A stretch of 64,000 bases of DNA from Mucilaginibacter psychrotolerans (GTDB lineage: Bacteria; Bacteroidota; Bacteroidia; Sphingobacteriales; Sphingobacteriaceae). Numbering within the stretch: the stretch's first letter is position 1; each line of letters starts with the position of its first letter. The notes beneath the pieces were generated by a model that saw only the letters and a program-made list of their open reading frames with translations, was not told the DNA's origin and did no database searches. Shown in pieces: positions 45,726 to 52,845 of the stretch. The stretch covers positions 62,001 to 126,000 of the forward strand of contig NZ_SOZE01000006.1 of the NCBI RefSeq assembly GCF_004519315.1. The letters run 5' to 3'. Position numbers and translations under genes: made by a program.

Positions 45726-45762
45726 ACCGGTAAGTGCGACAACACTTCCCGGTTTTTTTTTT
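45726..45762 (+). terminator. Stem-loop 2 with T-run on the plus strand, between fecR and susC
   Basis: ACCGG-T-AAGTG (45726-45736) pairs with CACTT-C-CCGGT (45743-45753), followed by nine T residues. In form it is a plus-strand terminator, but no plus-strand gene precedes it. It could guard against antisense transcription, or be an mRNA processing site in the fecR-susC spacer. The remainder of the 347-bp spacer shows no gene. Confidence 0.4.
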
Positions 45763-45872
45763 GGTAACCAATCTGATGATGATCTTTTGATCTTTACTTG
45801 AGATGTAGATTTTTTTTCATTTTCAATTGTTAAGGGTGAATATTTAATTAATTAGCATGATGTGCTTTTGAG

Positions 45873-47066
45873 TTAGTTTTTTACAATGATTTTTCGTCCT
45901 TCAATGCTGGAGTGCACATTGAAGTAAGTGAGCATTTGCAGAAATTCTGAGGCTTTTACGTTGCGTTTGATCTTTCCTGAAAATTGTCTTTGCGGAATTT
46001 TACCTTCGTACTCGATATCTACATCATACCACCTGGCGGCCTGGCGCATAATGGCTTCTATACTGGCATCATTGATCTGAAACAAGCCATTTTTCCAGGC
46101 TATTACCTGTTCGATATCCGCGTCCCTAATCTGGATAGGTCCAGACAATTTACTCACAGCTTGCTGCCCGGGCTTAAGAAAGGCAGAAAAACTATTATTC
46201 AGTTGCCGTATTTTTACAGAACCCTCCAGTAAGGTTGTTTTGATATCCGGTTCGTCATTATAGCTATTGATATTGAAATGCGTACCCAGCACTTCAACTT
46301 CCTGGTTACCTGCTTTAACAAAGAAAGGTTTCGTTTTATTTTTAGCAACTTCAAAATAAACTTCTCCGGTAATTTCCACATGCCTCTCCTTACCTGTAAA
46401 CGAGGTAGGAAAAGTAATAGAAGATACTGAATTTAACCATACCTTACTGCCATCAGCCAGCAAAACCTGATATTGCCCGCCTTTTGGTGTGTTAATGGTA
46501 TTGTAAGAAGGCTTAGTTCCTTTTTCCGGATCTGTCGATGCGGAAGCGTCGTAGCTGACCTCACCATCATGTGTTTTGGTAACTGCGATATTTCCCTGGC
46601 TGGCCAATTTTCCGTTCTTGGCATCAGTAAGGATAATTTTTGACCCGTTGCTTAATGTCAACATCGCTTTGTTCCCTCCTGGGGTAAAATCGATTTTCGC
46701 GTTTGAAGTGCCGGTTGTTTGCTTGTAGGTAAAGAGATAAGCGCCTACAGTCATGAAAATTAATATTGATGCAGCTACTGCATATTTAAGCCAACCATTC
46801 TTATGGCGGATTTTAATAGCTGCCTCATGTTGTTCTGCATAAACGATGCCCGCCTGAATTTGCTGCAGCATTTTTTCCCTTTTACCCAGGATAAACGGAT
46901 TTTGCTCCGGCACGTAAGCCTGATACGCATCTTCCATCAGCATCGCTAATTCCTCATCCGAATCTGACGCACTGATCAAAAGCATTAACTCAATCCGCTC
47001 TTCAGCAGTAGCCGTTTTATCAAAATATTTCTTAAATAAATCAGCCAAGCGATTTTTCTGTGTCAT
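45873..47066 (-). CDS. FecR-type anti-sigma factor
   Basis: A 397-residue FecR homologue: cytoplasmic N-terminus (1-90) that holds the sigma factor, a TM helix (about 92-112), then periplasmic FecR domain (about 175-270; NTPKGGQYQVLLADGSKVWLN is the hallmark, here cited as its core) and a C-terminal DUF4974 domain (about 320-395; ARWYDVDIEYEG). It receives the signal from the STN domain of the SusC protein encoded downstream and releases the sigma factor encoded upstream. Confidence 0.93.
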   Translation of the reverse strand: MTQKNRLADLFKKYFDKTATAEERIELMLLISASDSDEELAMLMEDAYQAYVPEQNPFILGKREKMLQQIQAGIVYAEQHEAAIKIRHKNGWLKYAVAASILIFMTVGAYLFTYKQTTGTSNAKIDFTPGGNKAMLTLSNGSKIILTDAKNGKLASQGNIAVTKTHDGEVSYDASASTDPEKGTKPSYNTINTPKGGQYQVLLADGSKVWLNSVSSITFPTSFTGKERHVEITGEVYFEVAKNKTKPFFVKAGNQEVEVLGTHFNINSYNDEPDIKTTLLEGSVKIRQLNNSFSAFLKPGQQAVSKLSGPIQIRDADIEQVIAWKNGLFQINDASIEAIMRQAARWYDVDIEYEGKIPQRQFSGKIKRNVKASEFLQMLTYFNVHSSIEGRKIIVKN

Positions 47067-47153
47067 AATATTGATAATAGCGTCCTAAATTGATGCTATT
47101 TTAATACTAAAGACACATTGATGTGCAAATGGGAGTAATTGAATTTTATTTTT

Positions 47154-47753
47154 TTATAAAAAAAATAAAGGCGCGGATAAAATCGCTACAATTACGATGT
47201 CATTTTGAGGAGATAGTTCATTTTTGATGAAACGAAGTGCCAATGCAACGTGTTTTTTTACCGTTTTTGGAGAAATATTTAAAAGGTTAGCAATTTCTTC
47301 GTGCTTTAAATGCTGCTCCCTACTCAATTTATAAATTTTTTTCTGTTGAGGAGGAAGTTTTTCAACCGCATCATCAATCAATATCCGGTATTCTTCTGCC
47401 AAGGACGAATTATCGGCCGTGTAAGTATCTTCTTCAAATTGTGTTAGCCACTCCATTTGCCTTGCTGTATCGTTAGCTTTTTTTCGCAGTTGGTTTAAAG
47501 CATGATTTTTGGACAGGATAAATAAATAATAACAGAAGTTGTCCAATTCGGGGAGTGTTTCTTTCCTAAGCCAGATTTTTATAAAAACATCTTGTACAAC
47601 TTCTTCAGTAACTTCAATCGATTCCGTAAGTTTATAAACATACTCACCGATTTGTTTATAGTAGGCATCAAAAAGTTCGGTAAATGCACGCTGGCTCCCA
47701 GTTGCAACTAATGCAAGTAAATCTGCTTCATTTTTTATGGGTCTTAGGGCCAC
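47154..47753 (-). CDS. ECF sigma factor (FecI type) of the SusCD locus
   Basis: A 199-residue ECF sigma factor. Region 2 (VTEEVVQDVFIKIWLRKE) and region 4 (LPPQQKKIYKLSREQHLKHEE, quoted in part) are intact, and it ends in a hydrophobic helix as Bacteroidota FecI-like sigmas do. It heads the minus-strand run sigma-FecR-SusC-SusD and should direct RNA polymerase to the susC promoter on induction. It differs from the orphan sigma at 27,053. Confidence 0.93.
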   Translation of the reverse strand: MALRPIKNEADLLALVATGSQRAFTELFDAYYKQIGEYVYKLTESIEVTEEVVQDVFIKIWLRKETLPELDNFCYYLFILSKNHALNQLRKKANDTARQMEWLTQFEEDTYTADNSSLAEEYRILIDDAVEKLPPQQKKIYKLSREQHLKHEEIANLLNISPKTVKKHVALALRFIKNELSPQNDIVIVAILSAPLFFL

Positions 47754-47931
47754 CGTGTCAATTAAGCTTTAAAGTTATGTAAAATGTATGTGATTTTTGT
47801 TTAGGGCCGCATGTTTGTAAACAGAACGAGCGCTATTACTCAAAACCCAACTCTGGCGAGCATGGTTAACTCATTGGTTCTTATGCTCTCCAGACTAAAC
47901 GAATACTTGCCTATCTGCGGCAGCGAGGCTG

Positions 47932-47974
47932 GCTGCGCAATGGAACCCGGCGCGTAGCGCGTGGTGCAATGCAG
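47932..47974 (+). ncRNA. Tail motif of the structured element, copy B (fragment)
   Basis: The sequence from GCTGCGCAATGG to GGTGCAATGCAG aligns with the tail motifs at 26,279-26,323 and 52,736-52,780 (shared CAATG or AAATG, AACCCGGCGCG, AGCGCGTGGTG, AATG). The upstream hairpin and promoter box found in the other two copies are missing. It is probably the leftover of a degraded element in the 47,754-48,014 gap. Confidence 0.5.
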
Positions 47975-48014
47975 TAACCTACCGTAGCGGAGTGGCCTCT
48001 CTATCATAAACACT

Positions 48015-48456
48015 TCACTTATTTGCCTTAACCTTTTCAAGCTTTCGCTTAGCCTCTTTGTGATCCTTTTCAGCTTGCGCTGCTACTGCTTCGGCAGCAA
48101 TAATCGCTTGCTGTTTGACCATTGCTTTTTCTGCCTTTTCTATAAATCCCTTGGGGTCTTCCTCCAACTTTGTATCGATAGCCTTAGCTACGTCAGGATA
48201 AAGCGCCCTAAATAGCCAGAAATTATAGGCTTCACGATTCAGGTGATCATTTTGATGATAAAAATATAATGCCGTGCCGACTGATCCGGCCGTTATTATA
48301 AAACAAACCACCAGGCCAATGATCAAATTTTTTGACCAAGCACTAAATGATGACTGTTTTTCACGCGGATAACTTTCGGTACTGTCGCCACAACATCTTT
48401 TAATTCATCGATCTGCTGCCGGATTTTCTGATCGTAATATCACGCTGCTTACTCAT
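48015..48456 (-). pseudogene. Coiled-coil/TM mobilization-type protein, two frameshifts
   Basis: The longest open frame (48,015-48,326, from a TTG) encodes a TM helix and a Lys/Glu/Ala coiled coil but lacks a proper start. Reading upstream, a coherent protein of about 147 residues is recovered from an ATG at 48,456 (MSKQRDITI...) if one base is restored in each of two A-tracts (near 48,355 and 48,424). The pieces IDELKDVVATVPKVIRVK and QSSFSAWSKN join smoothly. The form resembles the overlapping protein at 27,758-28,114. A decayed mobile-element accessory gene, unless the sequence itself is in error. Confidence 0.6.
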
Positions 48457-48534
48457 ACCGCTGCACCTACGTTAACCGCCACTCTGTCGTCGGCAAAGGC
48501 GCTCACTACCGGTCAAAGCTTTATTCATCACTTT

Positions 48535-49659
48535 GTGGTTAAATCAGGCAATGTAGTTGTGCCTAACGCGTTAGTTGATGTCGAGGACCCGGTTTTAGGT
48601 TACTGCACTACGGTCAGGGCTAATGCGCAAGGCATGCTCGACTATGTAAGCAACGTGCCGACCTTTTTAACTTCTGGCTTTTATATGTTCCGTTTTAATC
48701 TTAGCGGGGGCAATTCTCGGACAAGCACTGTATCGGTTTATAAAAATACCAGTTTCAATTACCTGCGCCATGCGTCGATGGTACTAAATATAGCCTCGCC
48801 AGAATCTATTAGTCAGGCACAATTGGTTTTGGGCATCAGGGCGCAAAATTTTGCCAATTTTGACATAAACACCGCAGCATATTTAGTCAATTCGCTGGGT
48901 CAGGATATCGTGAATGATGCTATGAGCACTCCGGTAACTAAATCTGTTTTAACGGTTTCGGGAATTGGCTGTGCCAATCCGCCATCATCTGAAATTGCTT
49001 GCCCAGTTTTTTTCACAACACTTGTCGACGCTATCACGGTTTCTACTGCTAAAGTAATTGCTAAAAGGGTGATTGCGCGGGTACCAATGTCAACAGCGCT
49101 GCGTAACAATCTAAACAATGTGGTAGATATTGGCGCAGTTGGGTACAGCGTCAGCGTATTTAAACTGGATCAGGGCGTAACTTTATTCAGTGATGCGACG
49201 GCCATAAACTGGGATTTGAATAACATTCAGCAATCACTAATTTCTCAGGGAGATACCTTTAAGAGCCTGACTTTGGCGGGCATTATTAATTCAGGCCCAA
49301 ATGCGGGGCAAATGTGTATGCTTGTTGTCACAGCAAATCCCCAAAATATCCCTACAGGTCAATTGATTATAAAAAATGGAACAGTTACAAGTTTTGGCAA
49401 TCTATCGACAAATACAAGCAAATTTATAACATTGCCATTAGTTAATTTAGGAGCGGCACCTATAAAAGTATCAGGAATTGGAGTTAATTCACCGTTTTCA
49501 ATATTACAGCAGACAGTTACAGTTCCGGCAAATAGCAGTGTAGACGTGGTCCTAAGTTTTAAGCCGACCAGTAAAGGTTACTTTGATTCACCAATTACAA
49601 TTAAATCAAATGCATCTAATCCGACCGTTTCTTTCCATACGGGTGGAACAGGGATTTGA
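48535..49659 (+). CDS. Choice-of-anchor D (ASPM/SPD-2/Hydin-like) domain protein, 5' truncated
   Basis: A frame ending at 49,659. From the GTG at 48,535 it gives 374 residues, but the frame is already open from 48,373 with protein-like sequence and no ATG or signal peptide, so the true 5' end is lost. The C-terminal 95 residues form a Hydin-like immunoglobulin-fold domain (FGNLSTNTSKFITLPLVNLG to SNASNPTV, in outline). The N-terminal part is beta-rich and unknown. It abuts the pseudogene at 48,456, consistent with truncation by insertion. Confidence 0.6.
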   Translation: MVKSGNVVVPNALVDVEDPVLGYCTTVRANAQGMLDYVSNVPTFLTSGFYMFRFNLSGGNSRTSTVSVYKNTSFNYLRHASMVLNIASPESISQAQLVLGIRAQNFANFDINTAAYLVNSLGQDIVNDAMSTPVTKSVLTVSGIGCANPPSSEIACPVFFTTLVDAITVSTAKVIAKRVIARVPMSTALRNNLNNVVDIGAVGYSVSVFKLDQGVTLFSDATAINWDLNNIQQSLISQGDTFKSLTLAGIINSGPNAGQMCMLVVTANPQNIPTGQLIIKNGTVTSFGNLSTNTSKFITLPLVNLGAAPIKVSGIGVNSPFSILQQTVTVPANSSVDVVLSFKPTSKGYFDSPITIKSNASNPTVSFHTGGTGI

Positions 49660-49782
49660 TGACTTCTATAAATATATTAAATATATAATAAGTAAATCCA
49701 GGCTCGCCCAATCTTAGCAAAACACAACTCGAACCCGAAAAAGGCATTATATTGAAAGTCGCGATTCATCCTGTTTCTTTTG

Positions 49783-49808
49783 CTACTTTTCTTTGAAAAG
49801 AAAAGTAG
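49783..49808. terminator. Perfect 12-bp hairpin after the truncated gene
   Basis: CTACTTTTCTTT (49783-49794) and AAAGAAAAGTAG (49797-49808) form a perfect stem with a 2-nt loop. It is A/T-rich with no separate T-run. It is the only structured feature in the first 120 bp after the 49,659 stop. Confidence 0.4.
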
Positions 49809-49938
49809 TCCGGGATACCCAGTTCAACCTCATAGTTTGCAAGCAATGAGCAATAAGGTAAAAGGATCAAAGATTGACGACATTAATGTCGTCGACGTTT
49901 CACTTAGCTGGCAAGTCGTTTCAAATCATTCAAAAAGC

Positions 49939-49966
49939 GGTTCGATATCTTTCCCCTACGGGCTAC
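49939..49966 (+). other. Duplicated tRNA-Glu 3' end (candidate attachment site)
   Basis: CGGTTCGAT, then a 6-bp insertion ATCTTT, then CCCCTACGGGCTAC. The parts match the T loop and acceptor end of the tRNA-Glu at 23,918-23,990, in the same orientation. No tRNA 5' part is present. A terminator follows at 49,991, as after the real tRNA. This marks one end of the 26-kb island, or the left end of the next element. Confidence 0.7.
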
Positions 49967-49990
49967 GAAAAACAATATCGAAAGATGCTA

Positions 49991-50024
49991 AAAACCTGCA
50001 AATCAAATGATTGCAGGTTTTTTT
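49991..50024 (+). terminator. Terminator after the duplicated tRNA-Glu end
   Basis: AAAACCTGCAA (49991-50001) pairs with TTGCAGGTTTT (50011-50021), followed by further T residues. Its position relative to the tRNA fragment mirrors a tRNA terminator, so it may be the original tRNA-Glu terminator displaced by the island. Confidence 0.8.
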
Positions 50025-50074
50025 GTTTCTATCAAACACCATTTTATGCACCCAATTGCAACAAAAAAGACGCA

Positions 50075-50169
50075 AATTCGGTGCGTACCTAAATGGGAAA
50101 ATGCTACGCACCGAATTGCTCATAATTAATTGATTATCAAGATGTTCAATCATTAAACATCTTGATAAT
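50075..50169. promoter_or_regulatory. Two perfect inverted repeats upstream of the integrase
   Basis: AATTCGGTGCGT (50075-50086) pairs with ACGCACCGAATT (50106-50117). Next, ATTATCAAGATGTT (50133-50146) pairs with AACATCTTGATAAT (50156-50169). Both are exact, lie within 140 bp of the integrase start, and could be recombinase arm sites or an attenuator. Confidence 0.55.
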
Positions 50170-50214
50170 AGCAGGCTACAAACTTACTTTTGTTTCACTT
50201 TTAAGCTTGTAATT

Positions 50215-51432
50215 ATGAAAAGTAATTTCCATCTGCTTTTTTACCTGAGAAAGCAAAAAAACTACAAAGGGGGTGCGATGCCCGTCTACATGCACATCAC
50301 TGTTAGCGGCAAACGCGTGGATATATCTGTAGGACGCGATTGCGATCCGGCCAAATGGAACAATCATGCGGGACGTGCAATTGGAACCAAAGAAGACATC
50401 AAGTCACTTAACAACTATCTCGACAGCCTGCAAACCAAACTTCGGAATGCACACCAGGTATTAATTGATTCAAACCAGCAGGTAACAACCGAAAACTTGC
50501 ATAATCAGTTCACAGGGAAGAACCAAAAAAGCCGTTTCCTGATGGAATTATTCAAAGAGCACAATGCTAAAGTTAAGGCATTAATAGGAAACGGCTTTGA
50601 GCCTAATACATTGAAAGGGTATAACACATCTGAAAAACACCTTACTGGTTTCCTGCAAGAAAAATATGGTAAAACAGATATAGAGATCAGCCAATTAAAC
50701 CATGCTTTTATTACTGACTTTGAGTTTTACCTGAAAGCAAGTTGTAAAATCACCGGTGTATCCGCTGCCAAATACATTAAGCATCTTAAAAAAATAGTTA
50801 AGCATTGTATTGCTAATGGCTGGCTAAAACAAAATCCATTCATCAATTTCAAATCGTCTGCAAAAGCAAAAGAACGTACTTATTTGACACAACAGGAACT
50901 GGATGCGATCGCCAATAAAAAATTTGTTGTTGAACGTTTAATACAGGTGAGGGATGTCTTTGTCTTTTGCTGTTATACCGGATTGTCTTATGCTGATATT
51001 AAAAAGCTAAGAAGAAATGAAATTGGCATTGGCATGGATGGCGAGCAATGGATATTTACCACCCGACAAAAGGCAGATACATCTTCAAGGATACCGCTTT
51101 TACCCGCAGCGTTAGAAATTTTGAACCGCTATCAAGAGCACCCGCAATGTGAAAATCAGGGCTTACTATTGCCTGTTTTGAGTAATCAAAAGATGAATGC
51201 CTATTTAAAAGAAATAGCAGACTTATCTGATGTATTTAAGCATTTAACATTTCACTTAGCAAGGCACACATTTGCTACCACAGTTACACTTTCCAATAAT
51301 GTGCCTATTGAAACAGTTAGCAAAATGCTCGGCCACACGAATATTAAAACCACACAGCACTACGCTAAAATATTGGATTTGAAAGTTAGCCAGGACATGG
51401 CCGCTCTTAAACAGAAATACGCTGGAATTTAG
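50215..51432 (+). CDS. Tyrosine recombinase (Bacteroidota integrase type)
   Basis: A 405-residue site-specific integrase: arm-binding domain (1-95), SAM-like core-binding domain (about 105-205) and catalytic domain (about 220-395). Catalytic residues: Lys of TTRQKADT, His347 and Arg350 in HLARH, His374 in LGHTNI and Tyr383 in QHYAKI. The usual first Arg is replaced: the motif reads TGLSYAD. The same replacement is known in IntDOT-like enzymes, so the protein may still be active. It starts about 250 bp right of the duplicated tRNA-Glu end and points away from it. Confidence 0.93.
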   Translation: MKSNFHLLFYLRKQKNYKGGAMPVYMHITVSGKRVDISVGRDCDPAKWNNHAGRAIGTKEDIKSLNNYLDSLQTKLRNAHQVLIDSNQQVTTENLHNQFTGKNQKSRFLMELFKEHNAKVKALIGNGFEPNTLKGYNTSEKHLTGFLQEKYGKTDIEISQLNHAFITDFEFYLKASCKITGVSAAKYIKHLKKIVKHCIANGWLKQNPFINFKSSAKAKERTYLTQQELDAIANKKFVVERLIQVRDVFVFCCYTGLSYADIKKLRRNEIGIGMDGEQWIFTTRQKADTSSRIPLLPAALEILNRYQEHPQCENQGLLLPVLSNQKMNAYLKEIADLSDVFKHLTFHLARHTFATTVTLSNNVPIETVSKMLGHTNIKTTQHYAKILDLKVSQDMAALKQKYAGI

Positions 51433-51436
51433 TTTT

Positions 51437-51475
51437 ATAATCTCTAAGGTCACATTTTGCGACCTTAGAGATTAT
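51437..51475. terminator. Perfect 15-bp stem-loop between integrase and ORF6N gene
   Basis: ATAATCTCTAAGGTC (51437-51451) pairs exactly with GACCTTAGAGATTAT (51461-51475) around a 9-nt loop, followed by CATTTTTAAAA. It likely ends or attenuates the integrase transcript. Confidence 0.7.
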
Positions 51476-51499
51476 CATTTTTAAAAAGACAAAAAAATA

Positions 51500-52030
51500 A
51501 TGGAAAATCAATTAATACCTGATGAAATAATCATGAATCAAATCTATTACATAAGAGGCCAGAAAGTAATGTTGGATTTTGATTTGGCAAAATTGTACGA
51601 AGTAGAAACCAAACAGCTTAAAAGACAAGTAAGAAGAAATCTTGAACGATTCCCCGATGACTTTATGTTTGAGCTTTCACAAGGCGAATATCAAATTTTA
51701 AGGAGCCAAATTGGCACCTTAAAACAAGGGGAACATACTAAATACTTGCCAATGGTTTTCACAGAACAGGGTGTAGCCATGTTATCTAGCGTTTTAAACA
51801 GCAGTAGGGCTATCAAAGTAAACGTTCAAATCATACGCATATTTACACATATTCGCCAAGTGATAATGGATAACACCGAATTGCGGTTGGAAATTGAAAA
51901 GATTAAGTCCAAGCTTGAGAATCAAGACAAAAGCATGGAAATCGTGTTCCGTTATCTTGATGAATTAATTGATAACAAAGAAATTCAGAATCCACGTAAA
52001 ACCATTGGATTTAAACCTGACGGATTTTAG
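51500..52030 (+). CDS. ORF6N domain DNA-binding protein
   Basis: A 176-residue protein with an N-terminal ORF6N domain (about 10-95; YYIRGQKVMLDFDLAKLYEV and FPDDFMFEL are typical) and a C-terminal coiled coil (about 125-160). ORF6N proteins are common cargo of Bacteroidota mobile elements and phages; a regulatory role is assumed but unproven. It follows the integrase by 68 bp on the same strand. Confidence 0.88.
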   Translation: MENQLIPDEIIMNQIYYIRGQKVMLDFDLAKLYEVETKQLKRQVRRNLERFPDDFMFELSQGEYQILRSQIGTLKQGEHTKYLPMVFTEQGVAMLSSVLNSSRAIKVNVQIIRIFTHIRQVIMDNTELRLEIEKIKSKLENQDKSMEIVFRYLDELIDNKEIQNPRKTIGFKPDGF

Positions 52031-52124
52031 CACTTTATATATTCAGCACGCCATCTAGCTAAATATTAAAAACATCCGAAAATTACCCGTTGCGGAAATA
52101 TATAACTTCGATACGATTGACTTC

Positions 52125-52481
52125 TTATCGCTTCGGGAGGCGCGGCCTTTTCCCTCGCGGCGTGGCTTGCCGCGGATATCGACCGGCCGACGCAGATTTT
52201 TCTACTTCCGGGTATCCCGGTGAACGAACTGCTTGCGTTTTATCTTCCGCAAACCTAACACTGATTACCCGCCCGTCAATTTCAGCCTGGTCAAGGGCTT
52301 CAACAGCACGATCAGCCCCTATCCTACCTGCCATACTAATAAAGCTGTAACCTTTGTTTTCGCCCGTAATTTGATTGGTAACAACAGTGACGTTATCAAC
52401 TATACCGTGGTTGCTGAACAATTCAACAAGTTCAATCTCTTCCATGTCCCTTGGAAATCCGACGATAAATAGTTTTGCCAT
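52125..52481 (-). CDS. RRM-type RNA-binding protein
   Basis: A 118-residue protein with a single RNA recognition motif (about 3-80): RNP2 is LFIVGF (4-9) and RNP1 is KGYSFISM (about 43-50). A basic disordered tail (ATPRGKRPRLPKR) follows. It is the Bacteroidota counterpart of cyanobacterial small RRM proteins. It is divergent from the structured element at 52,553, 72 bp away. An RNA-binding protein beside a putative RNA locus is suggestive but not evidence of partnership. Confidence 0.88.
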   Translation of the reverse strand: MAKLFIVGFPRDMEEIELVELFSNHGIVDNVTVVTNQITGENKGYSFISMAGRIGADRAVEALDQAEIDGRVISVRFAEDKTQAVRSPGYPEVEKSASAGRYPRQATPRGKRPRLPKR

Positions 52482-52552
52482 ACTCCTGCAAATATAAGAT
52501 TGGTTTGTATTCTTTCAGCACACACCTATCCATTGCAATGCGTAAACAACCA

Positions 52553-52800
52553 AGAGCAGCAAGCAGCAAGAATGTCAAGGCCGTGCACCGCTGAAAGCGG
52601 CGGCACGCTTGTATAGCCTTTACGTTCTTGCTGCGGTGCTATTTTTGTGGCAGCAGTGCAGTGGATAGTGTTACCGTATATTTTGAATACCGCTGTTGTG
52701 AGCGCAGCGAACATCAGCGTACCGCACCGAGGCTTGCAGCGAAATGGAACCCGGCGCGGCAGCGCGTGGTGGAATGAAGCTGCGTGCCGCAGGTGCTGCC
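52553..52800 (+). ncRNA. Structured mobile-element-associated element, copy A (putative small RNA locus)
   Basis: Hairpin: GCAGCAAGAA (52563-52572) with TTCTTGCTGC (52625-52634), then AAGGC/GCCTT, then CGTGC/GCACG, then CCGCT/AGCGG at the tip. TATTTTTG (52640-52647), a TAnnTTTG box, follows, and the tail motif GCGAAATGGAACCCGGCGCGG begins about 90 bp later (its core runs 52,736-52,780). Copy C at 26,029 has the same order with different but still complementary stem bases. No protein-coding potential is evident. Its function as RNA or DNA is not established. Confidence 0.6.
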
Positions 52801-52845
52801 AATATCATTTAATGGATAGTATTTTCGTAAATCAAAGCCTGAAAC

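Noticed and set aside
49780..50010. Plus-strand 76-codon frame across the duplicated tRNA end
   Set aside because: Its C-terminal half is simply the tRNA fragment and terminator read as codons.
52208..52220. CCGGGTATCCCGG as a second oriT
   Set aside because: It falls inside the RRM coding sequence, encoding Pro-Gly-Tyr-Pro, so chance and codon use can explain it.
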